A DNA stretch of 64,000 bases from Changchengzhania lutea (GTDB lineage Bacteria; Bacteroidota; Bacteroidia; Flavobacteriales; Flavobacteriaceae), in the NCBI RefSeq assembly GCF_006974145.1, contig NZ_CP039456.1, positions 2,790,499 through 2,854,498 on the forward strand. The letters are read 5' to 3'. Positions within the stretch are counted from its first letter, which is position 1; every line of letters begins with the position of its first letter. Both the position numbers and the translations under genes were made by a program. The notes beneath the pieces are model-generated. The model was not told the DNA's origin, ran no database searches, and saw only the letters and a list, made by a program, of their open reading frames with translations. Shown here in pieces: positions 25,977 through 34,998 of this stretch.

Positions 25977-26804
25977 CTAAGCGTTTAGGAATTCTATAAT
26001 ATGATTGTTTACTGTATTCGACTTCAGGCTGTGTCCGTAACCTGTAGTACTTATCAATTTGCTATTGGCATATTTATATTCAATTTTCAAAGCGTCCATA
26101 TACGGAATGACCATGTCTAATTCATCATGAATAATTAAACCTTCGGTTTCAATGCTTTGAGAAAAGTCAGCAGCAGAATAATATTCGGGTGGGTGATTGT
26201 AATGTTTAAGCACATAGTCGTCCATACCTTGTTTGATACGCTCGTTATATCCCATCATTTTTCGGTAACGTTCAAAAATACCGACAACATCGGATGGAGC
26301 TCCTAAAATAACCAATTTTTTAAGCGTTGGTATTTTGTATTTGTAATGGGCAAAAATGGTAGCAGTGCCACCCACGGAATGCCCAATGATAACACTTGCC
26401 TTAAATCGATTGGCAACGGTATGTATGCATTCTGAATAAAATACGGCATTAAACAATTTGCTGCCAGAATTACCATGTGCCGGGGCATCTAAAGCAATGA
26501 CATCATAATCGTTAACTTGTAACATTTTGATGAGTCTTTTCCAACGATAGGCATTGCTTTCCCAACCGTGGACCAAAAGAACGGTATCTTTGATGCCTTT
26601 CCAATGGTAGGTCATAATGGGGATGTCTTCATGAAAAACAAATTCCTGAACGGCTTTTTTTAAAAATTTGTCTGCATTACTGTCTAGTTTTCCTTTTCTT
26701 GGCGTGGATGAAATCTTTATGGCAAGTTTAGCCGCATAAGATTTTGATACAAGACTTATGAGGTTCAAAATAAAACCTAAAATTTTTGGTAGGTACTTGT
26801 TCAT
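25977..26804 (-). CDS. Alpha/beta-hydrolase
   Basis: Single-domain hydrolase of 275 residues. The order is VLLVHGWESNAYRWKRL (oxyanion strand), VIALDAPAHGNSG, the nucleophile elbow VIIGHSVGGTAT, a D in the HDELDMVIPY loop, and a late histidine in GYGHSLKS, giving a full Ser-Asp-His triad. An N-terminal hydrophobic stretch (about residues 5-25) may anchor it. Substrate unknown. It is spaced 4 bases from the cupin gene upstream and is part of a cupin-hydrolase-rluF run. Confidence 0.85.
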   Translation of the reverse strand: MNKYLPKILGFILNLISLVSKSYAAKLAIKISSTPRKGKLDSNADKFLKKAVQEFVFHEDIPIMTYHWKGIKDTVLLVHGWESNAYRWKRLIKMLQVNDYDVIALDAPAHGNSGSKLFNAVFYSECIHTVANRFKASVIIGHSVGGTATIFAHYKYKIPTLKKLVILGAPSDVVGIFERYRKMMGYNERIKQGMDDYVLKHYNHPPEYYSAADFSQSIETEGLIIHDELDMVIPYMDALKIEYKYANSKLISTTGYGHSLKSNTVNNHIIEFLNA

Positions 26805-26808
26805 AGGG

Positions 26809-27171
26809 TTAACCCTCTCTGTTTACTAAATCCATAGAGAAAGCTGGGGTACAGATGGCAATATATTCACAGACTTCTGTGAATGGATTTGAATATTGAA
26901 CACGCGTATTTTTGTTTATTTTAATGGATTGACCCGCTTCTAAAACAATAATGTCGTCGTTTATAACGAATTGCTTTTTACCGCTAATGATAAAGGTGTA
27001 TTCATCAAATTCTGGAGTTTGAAAAGGTTCGCTCCAGCCCGCTGGTGCTTTCATGTGGGCCATACTGATATTGGAATCTCCATCTGTGGCTAGACCAAAA
27101 TGTTCCTTGATTATTTTACCATCGGTTGTTGGGACTCTAAATGGACTGTCTTGTATTTTATAAGATTTCAT
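26809..27171 (-). CDS. Cupin-domain protein
   Basis: Small single-cupin beta-barrel protein of 120 residues. The first cupin motif area is PFQTPEFDEYTFIISGKKQFVI and the second VLEAGQSIKINKNTRVQYSNPF. The usual paired histidines of motif 1 are not evident, so metal binding is uncertain. It lies between the YitT-family gene and the hydrolase gene. No specific role can be assigned. Confidence 0.8.
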   Translation of the reverse strand: MKSYKIQDSPFRVPTTDGKIIKEHFGLATDGDSNISMAHMKAPAGWSEPFQTPEFDEYTFIISGKKQFVINDDIIVLEAGQSIKINKNTRVQYSNPFTEVCEYIAICTPAFSMDLVNREG

Positions 27172-27190
27172 AGTATAAAATTTGAAGCTA

Positions 27191-28162
27191 TTATTTCATA
27201 GGTTTTCTTTTAATCATACCGCCTTTAAGGTCTTTCACAACGCTCATAACAACAAAGGCATTACGATCAATTTTATCAATTTCAGTTTGTAATTTAGCGA
27301 GTTCAAGTCTGGTTACAATGGTATATATAATATCTTTATCGTAGCTTCTACGGTGTAGCCCAAAGCCGCCTTTACCAGCATAAATGGTGCAAGCACGACG
27401 CAATTTTTCAGTAAGCATAATCCTTATGTCTTCATGCTTGTTTGATATGATGGTAACACCAACATATTCTTCAACTCCATCTACCACAAAGTCTACGGTT
27501 TTAGCAGCCGATAAATAGGTGAGAATGGCATAAAGAGCCACTTCAATAGATAACATATACGCACCCACAGAAAATATAATGATATTAATGAGGAGCAACA
27601 CATCACCTATAGTAAGCGATAATTTTCTGCTTAAATAAATCGCTAATACTTCAGTGCCATCAATAACACTTCTACCACGCATAGACAAACCGATACCCAA
27701 CCCTAAAAAGAACCCTCCAAAAACAGCTATGAGCAATTTGTCTTCTGTTATGATTGGGTACTCTATAAAGTGCACCACAAAGGCCAATAGGGTTATAGCC
27801 ACGATACTGCGAATTGCAAATTTCATGCTAATGGTTCTTGAGGCCAATATGATAAAGGGTAGGTTAATTAAAATTAATAACACACCAAGGTTTAAAGAGG
27901 TTACATTTCCTAATAATAGTGAAATCCCTGTAGCACCTCCATCTATAAACTTATTGGGCAATAAAAATCCTTTTAAACCGAAACCTGCTGAAAAGACACC
28001 GATGACGATAAAAAGATATTCTTTTATAGTGTGTGATAATTCAACTTGTAAGCGCCTAACTACTGGAACTATTTCTTTTTTGCTAATGGATCTATCGGCA
28101 TGTTTAGCTTCAAGTCTTTTGCGCACAAGGTCTACTAATAACTTCGATAGAAATGGATTCAT
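27191..28162 (-). CDS. YitT-family membrane protein with DUF2179 domain
   Basis: Membrane protein of 323 residues. Five or six TM spans (about residues 50-215), including GFGLKGFLLPNKFIDGGATGISLLL and GGFFLGLGIGLSMRGRSVIDGTEVLAI, match the YitT family. A C-terminal cytoplasmic DUF2179 domain follows, with ADYEEYVGVTIISNKHEDI-like and YAGKGGFG segments. Transport or export has been suggested for relatives, but no function is settled. It is followed at 19 bases by the cupin gene. Confidence 0.88.
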   Translation of the reverse strand: MNPFLSKLLVDLVRKRLEAKHADRSISKKEIVPVVRRLQVELSHTIKEYLFIVIGVFSAGFGLKGFLLPNKFIDGGATGISLLLGNVTSLNLGVLLILINLPFIILASRTISMKFAIRSIVAITLLAFVVHFIEYPIITEDKLLIAVFGGFFLGLGIGLSMRGRSVIDGTEVLAIYLSRKLSLTIGDVLLLINIIIFSVGAYMLSIEVALYAILTYLSAAKTVDFVVDGVEEYVGVTIISNKHEDIRIMLTEKLRRACTIYAGKGGFGLHRRSYDKDIIYTIVTRLELAKLQTEIDKIDRNAFVVMSVVKDLKGGMIKRKPMK

Positions 28163-28167
28163 ATAAA

Positions 28168-28731
28168 TTAATTAAGATTGTTCCAGTTTATAAAAAAATA
28201 CTTGATTTTTGCGCTGTCAGGAATATGCATCGCTTCAATAGCGATATCCATATTGAATCTTAAATTCGCGGGTAACTCTTTTTTATCAATGGCGAAACTG
28301 GCATGGATGTCATCAACTGTAACCACCACCGAGTTTATCAAATTATCTATTCTTGAAATCTTGTAATTATCTGTAAGGTCTTTAAAAGTGCTGAGTATAG
28401 ATATGTTTTTATCCGTGATATAACGGGGGTCAATGATTTGAATATTATCAATAACCGATGTGGAATCTAATGATCGACTAGGGGTTAAAGCCAATAACTT
28501 TTTACCACCTTTTTCATAAATATCAATCGTGTTTTTGCTGCCTGTAAATTCGTCGCCGCTAATAAAGGTGACAATAGAATCATTGCTAAAAATGGTTTTT
28601 AAGTTTTTTACACTTGTGGAATCTGTTAACAAGCCAATATGCTGTTTGCCGATTTGAAACGGGTTTTGTTCTTTTTCACAACTAAAAAATACACATAATA
28701 AGATAATTATAAGCGGGATCGATTTTTTCAT
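28168..28731 (-). CDS. Predicted lipoprotein, unknown family
   Basis: Signal peptide MKKSIPLIIILLCVFFSC with an FFSC lipobox, followed by a mature part of about 170 residues. It starts EKEQNPFQIGKQHIGLLTDSTSV and contains several beta-strand-like stretches (VVTVDDIHASFAIDKKEL). Homologues appear to occur in other Flavobacteria next to YitT genes, but I cannot name a function. It lies just before the YitT gene on the same strand. Confidence 0.7.
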   Translation of the reverse strand: MKKSIPLIIILLCVFFSCEKEQNPFQIGKQHIGLLTDSTSVKNLKTIFSNDSIVTFISGDEFTGSKNTIDIYEKGGKKLLALTPSRSLDSTSVIDNIQIIDPRYITDKNISILSTFKDLTDNYKISRIDNLINSVVVTVDDIHASFAIDKKELPANLRFNMDIAIEAMHIPDSAKIKYFFINWNNLN

Positions 28732-28773
28732 AAATAGGTAATAGTTTAGGTTGTAATTAAAATTTAAGGCGTG

Positions 28774-30315
28774 CTATTTTTTCATGACTTTGTTCAGGAT
28801 TCCAAAAACACTTCTTATAAAAGTGGCACTGGTAAGCACTTTAACTATGGGATTCATAACGGTGCTTTTTCTTCGTGTTGATGCCGCTTTCTGTTTTGAT
28901 TCTGCTTTTTTAAGAGCTTCGCGTTCCTGTTTTGCTTTTTCTTTGGCTTCTTCGGCGTCAGCTAATTCAATTTTTTTATTTAAAAGTTCGTAGGCGCTAT
29001 CTCTGTCAATGGTTTCGTTGTATTTTTTAACAAGTTTGGACTGTGCTAAAAGTTGGTTTAATTCACCTTCGGATAATACATCCATTCGGCTCATTGGTGC
29101 GCGCATCATGGTGGCGGCCAAAGGTGTTGGACGTCCTTTTTCGTCCAAAGCAGATACTAATGCCTCTCCAATACCTAAAGAGGTTAATACTTCGGCGGTA
29201 TCATAATATTGCGAATCTGGGTAATTTTGAGCTGTAAGTTTTATGGCTTTTCTGTCTTTGGCAGTAAATGCTCTTAAGGCATGTTGGATTTTAAGCCCTA
29301 ATTGTCCTAAGACAGCTTCTGGAACATCGGTAGGGTTTTGAGTTACAAAATATAAACCAACGCCTTTACTTCTTATGAGTTTAACAATACTTTCAATTTG
29401 ACTTAATAAGGCTTTCGATGCTTCGTTAAAAATAAGATGTGCTTCGTCTATAAAAATTATAAGTTCCGGTCGGTCATTATCACCTTGTTCAGGGAACGTT
29501 GCATAGATTTCAGCAAGTAAACTGAGCATGAATGTTGAGAATAACTTAGGACGGTCTTGAATATCTGTCAATCTGATAATATTAATATAACCGCGACCAT
29601 CGTCGTCAACACGTAATAAATCATCTACATCAAATGAGGTTTCACCAAAAAATAAATCAGCACCTTGTTGTTCCAATTCCACCACCTTTCTTAAAATAGC
29701 TCCTGTGGAAGCGGTTGAAATTCGCCCATAGGCCTTTGTAAACTCCGCTTTACCATCTTGAGTAGCATACTGCAGGATCTTTTTAAAATCCTTTAAATCA
29801 AGTATGGGCAGTTTATTATCGTCGCAATACTGGAAAATGACAGCAATAACACCAGTTTGAGTGTCAGATAAATTTAAAATACGAGATAATAAAACCGGGC
29901 CAAATTCGCTCACTGTGGCACGCAGGCGTACACCGTCTTGCTCTGAAAGCGTTAGGATTTCCACAGGAAACGATTTCGCTTCAAATGGCAAGCCTATTTT
30001 TTCATGGCGCTCATCAATTTTGGCATGACCAGGGCTAGGTTTAGCTAAGCCACTTAAGTCACCTTTAATGTCCATAAGCAACACGGGAATACCCTTATCA
30101 CTTAAATTTTCAGCAAGAACTTGTAAGGATTTAGTCTTTCCTGTTCCGGTAGCACCAGCAATTAAACCATGCCGATTCATGGTTTTTAAAGGAATTTTTA
30201 CATGGGCACCGGTGACCGTTTCACCATCCAACATGGCAGCACCAATAGGAATAAAATCACCTTTAGGGTTGTTGCCTTCGGTAATGTGGTTAAAAAAGTC
30301 CTCTTGCTTACTCAT
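28774..30315 (-). CDS. HerA-like/DUF853 P-loop ATPase
   Basis: Cytoplasmic ATPase of 513 residues in the HerA-FtsK clade, annotated in databases as helicase HerA-like (DUF853). It has Walker A GATGTGKTKS near residue 53, VLLMDIKGDLSGL, Walker B LIIFIDEAHLIF, and an arginine-containing LGLKIQHALRAFTAKDRKAIK sensor. Residues 430-490 form a Lys/Glu-rich coiled coil. DNA translocation is plausible; no NurA nuclease or restriction partner is adjacent. Confidence 0.88.
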   Translation of the reverse strand: MSKQEDFFNHITEGNNPKGDFIPIGAAMLDGETVTGAHVKIPLKTMNRHGLIAGATGTGKTKSLQVLAENLSDKGIPVLLMDIKGDLSGLAKPSPGHAKIDERHEKIGLPFEAKSFPVEILTLSEQDGVRLRATVSEFGPVLLSRILNLSDTQTGVIAVIFQYCDDNKLPILDLKDFKKILQYATQDGKAEFTKAYGRISTASTGAILRKVVELEQQGADLFFGETSFDVDDLLRVDDDGRGYINIIRLTDIQDRPKLFSTFMLSLLAEIYATFPEQGDNDRPELIIFIDEAHLIFNEASKALLSQIESIVKLIRSKGVGLYFVTQNPTDVPEAVLGQLGLKIQHALRAFTAKDRKAIKLTAQNYPDSQYYDTAEVLTSLGIGEALVSALDEKGRPTPLAATMMRAPMSRMDVLSEGELNQLLAQSKLVKKYNETIDRDSAYELLNKKIELADAEEAKEKAKQEREALKKAESKQKAASTRRKSTVMNPIVKVLTSATFIRSVFGILNKVMKK

Positions 30316-30387
30316 ATATTTTAATTTGTGCTAAAAATACACGAAAAAGGAAGAAGAAAAAAATAAGACGTCTATTAGAAAAGTGAA

Positions 30388-31113
30388 TTATTTTATTTTC
30401 TCAATGTAGATATTAGAAGTATTTGCACTCCTAAACACAGCGGGTGCCGTGTTACCACCTCTTACTGTTTGAACACTAATAGTTTGACCTGCGGAAATAA
30501 ATAAAACTTCATTCAAATGTAATGAAGCTTCTCTATTATTGCTTAGAAATCTAATATAGCCTGTTGTTGCTATAGCGCCAGTTAACACACCATTGACAGC
30601 TATTTGGCTTTCAACAGACACACGTTGGTCCGTTGAGCCGCTTATACTTGGTACACGGTATGAAATGTTTGCTGCTATCCTGTACCTCCCAGTTGTATTT
30701 ATGGTTAATGCGTTTCCTGAAATTGAATAGATAGAAGTATCATCATTCCAATGTAAATTTCCAAAAATGGGTATATTGGTAGAGGCCGCAGTGTTTAAAT
30801 TGGTCGTAGTATTTGTGTTGCTATACTTTACCGAACTATTATGAGATATTTTACTCCAATCTGGAGCTAAAGCCGTACCAAAATTAAATTGAAATTCGTT
30901 CAAATCTGTATTATAGACTAGAAGTCCAATTGCTGGGTTTACAATGTTTCCAATCTCTATAGTGCTCAATCTTGGGATAAGCACACCTTTGTCGCTAGAT
31001 TCAACATGTAAAATAGAGGAATCGTCTGGATTTGTAGTGCCTATACCTACTTGGGCGTAGCTTGAATAATAGGTGCAGCATAACAGCATGACTAAAATAG
31101 TGAACGTTTTCAT
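30388..31113 (-). CDS. Secreted trimeric-type surface protein with C-terminal jelly-roll
   Basis: Exported protein of 241 residues. After a signal peptide ending SSYAQ comes VGIGTTNPDDSSILHVESSDKGVLIPRL, a very common N-terminal module of Flavobacterial surface proteins. The C-terminal part (about residues 105-241) has the strand pattern of a C1q/TNF-like jelly-roll (GRYRIAANISYRVPS, GYIRFLSNN, VLFISAGQTISVQ). Such domains often form trimers and bind other molecules. The partner is unknown. Confidence 0.7.
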   Translation of the reverse strand: MKTFTILVMLLCCTYYSSYAQVGIGTTNPDDSSILHVESSDKGVLIPRLSTIEIGNIVNPAIGLLVYNTDLNEFQFNFGTALAPDWSKISHNSSVKYSNTNTTTNLNTAASTNIPIFGNLHWNDDTSIYSISGNALTINTTGRYRIAANISYRVPSISGSTDQRVSVESQIAVNGVLTGAIATTGYIRFLSNNREASLHLNEVLFISAGQTISVQTVRGGNTAPAVFRSANTSNIYIEKIK

Positions 31114-31216
31114 GATAGAGGGATTGAGAGAGTGAGAACAATTTATATTGTTTTAATGATGCTAATTTACTAAAACGAAATCGGTTATCAAAATGGCTAG
31201 GTTATAAAGGAATATG

Positions 31217-31224
31217 TATCTTTG
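31217..31224 (+). promoter_or_regulatory. -7 promoter element for queE
   Basis: TATCTTTG matches TAnnTTTG and lies about 97 bases before the preferred queE start, giving a longer leader than usual. Confidence 0.5.
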
Positions 31225-31320
31225 CAGCCTTAAGAAATGAGCCATGGATAATGGTTATACTTTCCAATAATTAATAGCGGTAAACGGTACCTAAATGGAT
31301 TGGAAAACAGAAATACAAAG

Positions 31321-31950
31321 ATGAAAAAAGAAATTCAAGATTTGGTTGATAAGGGTGTAATGTTGCCCTTAATGGAGGAGTTTTATACCATACAAGGGGA
31401 GGGTTTCCATAAAGGAACGGCAGCCTATTTTATTCGCGTGGGCGGATGCGATGTAGGATGCCATTGGTGTGATGTTAAGGAAAGCTGGAATGCAGATTTG
31501 CATCCTCCAACGGCGATAACGCAGATTGTGGAAAATGCCAAAAAATATAGTGATACGATTGTCATTACAGGCGGCGAGCCATTAACTTGGGATATGCAGC
31601 CTCTAACTACAAAATTAAAAGCTGAAGGCTTGCAAGTACATATTGAAACCTCTGGAGCCTATACATTAACGGGCATTTGGGACTGGATTTGTTTGTCACC
31701 TAAAAAAATGAAGTTGCCAACGCAAGCGGTTTATGATAAAGCGCATGAATTAAAAGTAATTGTTTATAATAAAGACGATTTTCGCTTCGCGGAAGAACAA
31801 GCTGCCAAGGTAAACAAAGATTGCATTTTATATTTGCAACCAGAGTGGAGCAAACGCGATAAAGTCGTGCCGGAAATTGTAGATTATGTGATGGCGAACC
31901 CCAAATGGAAAGTGTCGCTTCAAACGCATAAGTATTTGAATATCCCTTAA
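31321..31950 (+). CDS. queE: 7-carboxy-7-deazaguanine synthase
   Basis: Radical SAM enzyme of queuosine/7-deazapurine synthesis that converts carboxytetrahydropterin to 7-carboxy-7-deazaguanine. From MKKEIQDL it has 209 residues. The substrate strand FYTIQGEGFHKGTAAYFIRVGGC and a CxxxCxxC cluster motif (C43, C47, C50) of the usual CX3CX2C type are present, as is TGGEPLTW. An upstream ATG at 31300 would add seven residues and cannot be excluded. No other que genes are in the window. Confidence 0.95.
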   Translation: MKKEIQDLVDKGVMLPLMEEFYTIQGEGFHKGTAAYFIRVGGCDVGCHWCDVKESWNADLHPPTAITQIVENAKKYSDTIVITGGEPLTWDMQPLTTKLKAEGLQVHIETSGAYTLTGIWDWICLSPKKMKLPTQAVYDKAHELKVIVYNKDDFRFAEEQAAKVNKDCILYLQPEWSKRDKVVPEIVDYVMANPKWKVSLQTHKYLNIP

Positions 31951-31952
31951 TT

Positions 31953-31990
31953 AGTGCTCAGTCGCAGCATTCAGTTGCAGTATTCAGTCA
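31953..31990. repeat. CAGT-rich micro-repeat after queE
   Basis: Loose repeats of the type CAGTCGCAG and TTCAGTTGCAGTATTCAG resemble the flanks of the S23-type gene at 20408 and 20862, suggesting a dispersed low-complexity spacer in this genome. Confidence 0.4.
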
Positions 31991-31996
31991 AATTAA

Positions 31997-32037
31997 TAAA
32001 CATGTTCCTACAGTGTAAAACCATTGGAACATGTTTA
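31997..32037. terminator. Hairpin between convergent queE and DUF2911 genes
   Basis: A 12-bp perfect inverted repeat (TAAACATGTTCC and GGAACATGTTTA) with a 17-base spacer. It has a weak T-tail, so termination is plausible but not certain. Confidence 0.5.
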
Positions 32038-32061
32038 TAGTATCTAAAGACTACCGTCTAA

Positions 32062-32607
32062 TTATTTCGTAAAAGGGACGGCCACTCTAACAGTTCCCCA
32101 ACCTAAATGCATATCTACGCCATTTTCAGATTTCTCAAAGGCGATTGAAAAAGCTTCAAGAGATTCTTTGCCAGTTGAAACAGGAACAGATAGTCGTGCT
32201 ACATCGTTGGCTTCTTTATAGTAATAAGAACCCCAAACATTTAAGTCTGTACTAACTATAGCAGTCCATTCTTTTTCTCCTGGAATGACATAAAACGTGT
32301 ACATTCCAGCTTTAATGTTCGTGTTTCCTAATTTCATATCCTTATACAAGGTGAGTTCCGCAGCTTCGTTTGCTCCAGTTCGCCATACTTCACCATTCGG
32401 TGCAAGTTTGCTTAACGAGCGCTCTTTTAATTGCGGTCTACTATACACAATCTTGATTAGTTTATTGGATTCTTTGTAGCTGGTAGGAAATGCAGCGGCA
32501 TCCATAGGGCTTTTGTCCATTTTCGCAAATGCTTGAGCGTCTATATTTGTGGATAATAACATGATAAATGCAAAAGCAAGTGTTGAAATACATGATGTTT
32601 TTTTCAT
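32062..32607 (-). CDS. DUF2911 secreted protein
   Basis: Exported 181-residue protein of the DUF2911 family, widespread in Bacteroidota with no known function. It has a signal peptide (ending STNIDAQ), then the family landmarks KIVYSRPQLKERS, GEVWRTGANEAAELTLYKDM, AGMYTFYVIPGEKEWTAIVS and WGSYYYKEANDVARLSVP. It stands alone, convergent with queE. Confidence 0.88.
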   Translation of the reverse strand: MKKTSCISTLAFAFIMLLSTNIDAQAFAKMDKSPMDAAAFPTSYKESNKLIKIVYSRPQLKERSLSKLAPNGEVWRTGANEAAELTLYKDMKLGNTNIKAGMYTFYVIPGEKEWTAIVSTDLNVWGSYYYKEANDVARLSVPVSTGKESLEAFSIAFEKSENGVDMHLGWGTVRVAVPFTK

Positions 32608-32865
32608 AATAAGTTTTTGGTTTTTAAATTTGACTAAAGTTAAATGGAAATTCTCTTAAAGTTTTAATAAATGTCGTTTACAAGTGTTAAAGTTTAAAAT
32701 TCTAGCCAACGCACCTCTTCTTGTCTAAGAATGATTAATAATTTATATAAAATTCATTTATTTTGTTATAAATTGAAATCATTTTATATAATTATGTTTT
32801 AAATATAAAAGGGTATCTGCATATTTGCATCATTAATTAGAATAAAAGAATTTAAAATATAGATT

Positions 32866-34530
32866 ATGTGCGGAATTGTATGTGCTTTCGATTTGAAACA
32901 ATCAGCTGAAGATTTAAGACCTCAAATATTAGAGATGTCTAAACGGATTCGTCATCGCGGACCAGATTGGAGTGGAATATATCATAATGAGAAGGCTATT
33001 ATGGCACATGAGCGTTTGGCTATTGTAGACCCTGCGTCTGGAAAGCAGCCCCTATTTAGTGCCGATAAAAAATTAGTACTTGCGGCGAATGGCGAAATTT
33101 ATAACCACAGGGAACTGCGCAAACAGTTTGAGGGTAAATACACGTTTCAAACGGAAAGTGATTGCGAAGTGATACTTGCTTTATACAAAGAAAAAGGAGC
33201 TGATTTTCTGGATGAGATGAACGGCATCTTTGGTTTTGCCATATATGATGCTGAAAAAGACACGTACTTTGTAGCGCGCGATCACATGGGGATCATTCCT
33301 TTATATATAGGTTGGGATGAAAACGGGACATTTTATGTTGCTTCAGAATTAAAAGCATTAGAAGGTGTTTGTACCAAAATACAGTTATTTCCTCCTGGGC
33401 ACTACATGTCTAGTGCGGATGGCGAATTTGTGCAATGGTACAAAAGAGATTGGACAGATTATGAAGCAGTAAAGGACAATGAGACGAGTATTCAGGCCAT
33501 CAAAGAAGCTTTGGAAGCGGCAGTACATAGACAGTTAATGAGCGATGTGCCTTATGGCGTATTGTTGTCAGGGGGTCTCGATTCTTCAGTAACATCAGCT
33601 ATTGCTAAAAAATATGCAGAAAAACGAATAGAGTCAGACGATAAGCAAGCGGCTTGGTGGCCGCAATTACACTCTTTTTCAGTTGGATTGGAGGGGTCTC
33701 CAGATTTAGCTGCGGCTCAAAAAGTGGCCGACCATATTGGCACCATTCATCATGAAATCAAATTCACGATTCAAGAAGGTTTAGATGCCATACGTGATGT
33801 GGTCTATAACCTGGAAACCTATGATGTGACTACTATTAGAGCAAGCACACCTATGTACTTAATGGCACGGGTTATTAAATCTATGGGAATAAAAATGGTG
33901 TTATCAGGAGAAGGAGCCGATGAATTATTTGGTGGCTATCTGTATTTTCATAAAGCGCCAAATGCACGTGAATTCCATGAAGAAACAGTTCGAAAATTAG
34001 AAAAACTTCATATGTATGATTGTTTGCGTGCTAATAAAAGTTTAGCGGCATGGGGCATAGAAGGGCGCGTACCGTTTTTAGACAAGGAATTTATGGATGT
34101 TGCTATGCGTATCAACCCACAAGATAAAATGATTAACGGGGAGCGTATGGAAAAATGGGTCGTGCGAAAAGCATTTGAGGATATGTTGCCAGAAAGCGTA
34201 GCATGGAGACAAAAAGAACAATTTAGTGATGGTGTTGGGTATAGCTGGATTGACACATTAAAAGAAGTGGTTAATGAAGCCGTAACAGATGAACAATTAG
34301 CAAACGCCCAATTTAGATTCCCATTACAAACCCCGACTAGTAAAGAGGAGTTTTATTACCGTTCTATTTTTACAGAACACTTTCCTAGTGATGCCGCGGC
34401 ATTATGTGTACCGCAAGAAGCCAGTGTGGCGTGTAGCACACAAATTGCTTTAGAGTGGGATGAGGCATTTAAAAACATGAATGATCCCTCTGGACGTGCA
34501 GTTGCCAATGTGCATGAAGATGCGTATTAA
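32866..34530 (+). CDS. asnB: Asparagine synthase B (glutamine-hydrolysing)
   Basis: Cytoplasmic enzyme making asparagine from aspartate, ATP and glutamine. The 554 residues include the N-terminal glutaminase domain with nucleophile Cys2 (MCGIVCAFD), the RHRGPDWSG and NGEIYNHREL loops, and the synthetase domain with PP-loop SGGLDS (235-240) and GEGADELFGGY. The C-terminal tail EWDEAFKNMNDPSGRAV is echoed in a decayed copy 280 bases downstream. A strong terminator follows. Confidence 0.97.
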   Translation: MCGIVCAFDLKQSAEDLRPQILEMSKRIRHRGPDWSGIYHNEKAIMAHERLAIVDPASGKQPLFSADKKLVLAANGEIYNHRELRKQFEGKYTFQTESDCEVILALYKEKGADFLDEMNGIFGFAIYDAEKDTYFVARDHMGIIPLYIGWDENGTFYVASELKALEGVCTKIQLFPPGHYMSSADGEFVQWYKRDWTDYEAVKDNETSIQAIKEALEAAVHRQLMSDVPYGVLLSGGLDSSVTSAIAKKYAEKRIESDDKQAAWWPQLHSFSVGLEGSPDLAAAQKVADHIGTIHHEIKFTIQEGLDAIRDVVYNLETYDVTTIRASTPMYLMARVIKSMGIKMVLSGEGADELFGGYLYFHKAPNAREFHEETVRKLEKLHMYDCLRANKSLAAWGIEGRVPFLDKEFMDVAMRINPQDKMINGERMEKWVVRKAFEDMLPESVAWRQKEQFSDGVGYSWIDTLKEVVNEAVTDEQLANAQFRFPLQTPTSKEEFYYRSIFTEHFPSDAAALCVPQEASVACSTQIALEWDEAFKNMNDPSGRAVANVHEDAY

Positions 34531-34555
34531 ACTCAGATTTTTTTATTAAATAATC

Positions 34556-34592
34556 AAAGACCAACAATTTAGTTGGTCTTTTTTTTTTTTGA
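34556..34592 (+). terminator. Intrinsic terminator after asnB
   Basis: A 10-bp stem AAAGACCAAC with GTTGGTCTTT and a 6-base loop, followed by an uninterrupted T-tract. Confidence 0.9.
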
Positions 34593-34810
34593 ATACTTAT
34601 TTTTAGAAAATCAACCAACCAAGTTTATAATTAAATTCTTCAGACGTATGCGTCAAAATCTAATTTTAGAAAAAAAACAGGTAAATACTTTAAATGTGCT
34701 ATTTGTGAAATTGTACTAGTAGTTATTGGTATGAGATTTACAAGTAGATTAATTTTATTTAATACATATTTATGTATTTATCCAATTATATGTTGACCAG
34801 AAGTATAAAA

Positions 34811-34900
34811 ATTGCAAAGCAGTGGGTGGACGAAGCTTATAAAAATTTGAATGATCCTTCAGGGCGATAAGTAGTAAGTATTTATGATTAAGCGTATTAG
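34811..34900 (+). pseudogene. Decayed 3' end of a second asnB
   Basis: Translation from 34811 reads IAKQWVDEAYKNLNDPSGR, then stop codons and a final AY-stop. The intact asnB ends IALEWDEAFKNMNDPSGRAV and finishes DAY-stop. The match includes the gap-free NDPSGR core and keeps the distance to the final stop. Nothing upstream of 34800 still resembles asnB, so the rest of the duplicate has been lost or replaced. Confidence 0.75.
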
Positions 34901-34998
34901 GCAAAATTAAAAGGCTTCAATTGCACATTCATCGTAAATATCTGCATTTTGTCGATAAAATACTTTATGTTTGTCATCGCCCTAAATAATTAAATAAA

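Noticed and set aside
27654-28166. 170-codon open frame antisense to the YitT gene
   Set aside because: It is the complement of membrane-helix codons, and its composition (Pro/Asn/Lys-rich) is typical of such shadows.
28774-30315. HerA-type ATPase as part of an anti-phage system
   Set aside because: No nuclease, SIR2, NurA or other defence partner is adjacent. The neighbours are ordinary housekeeping or hypothetical genes.
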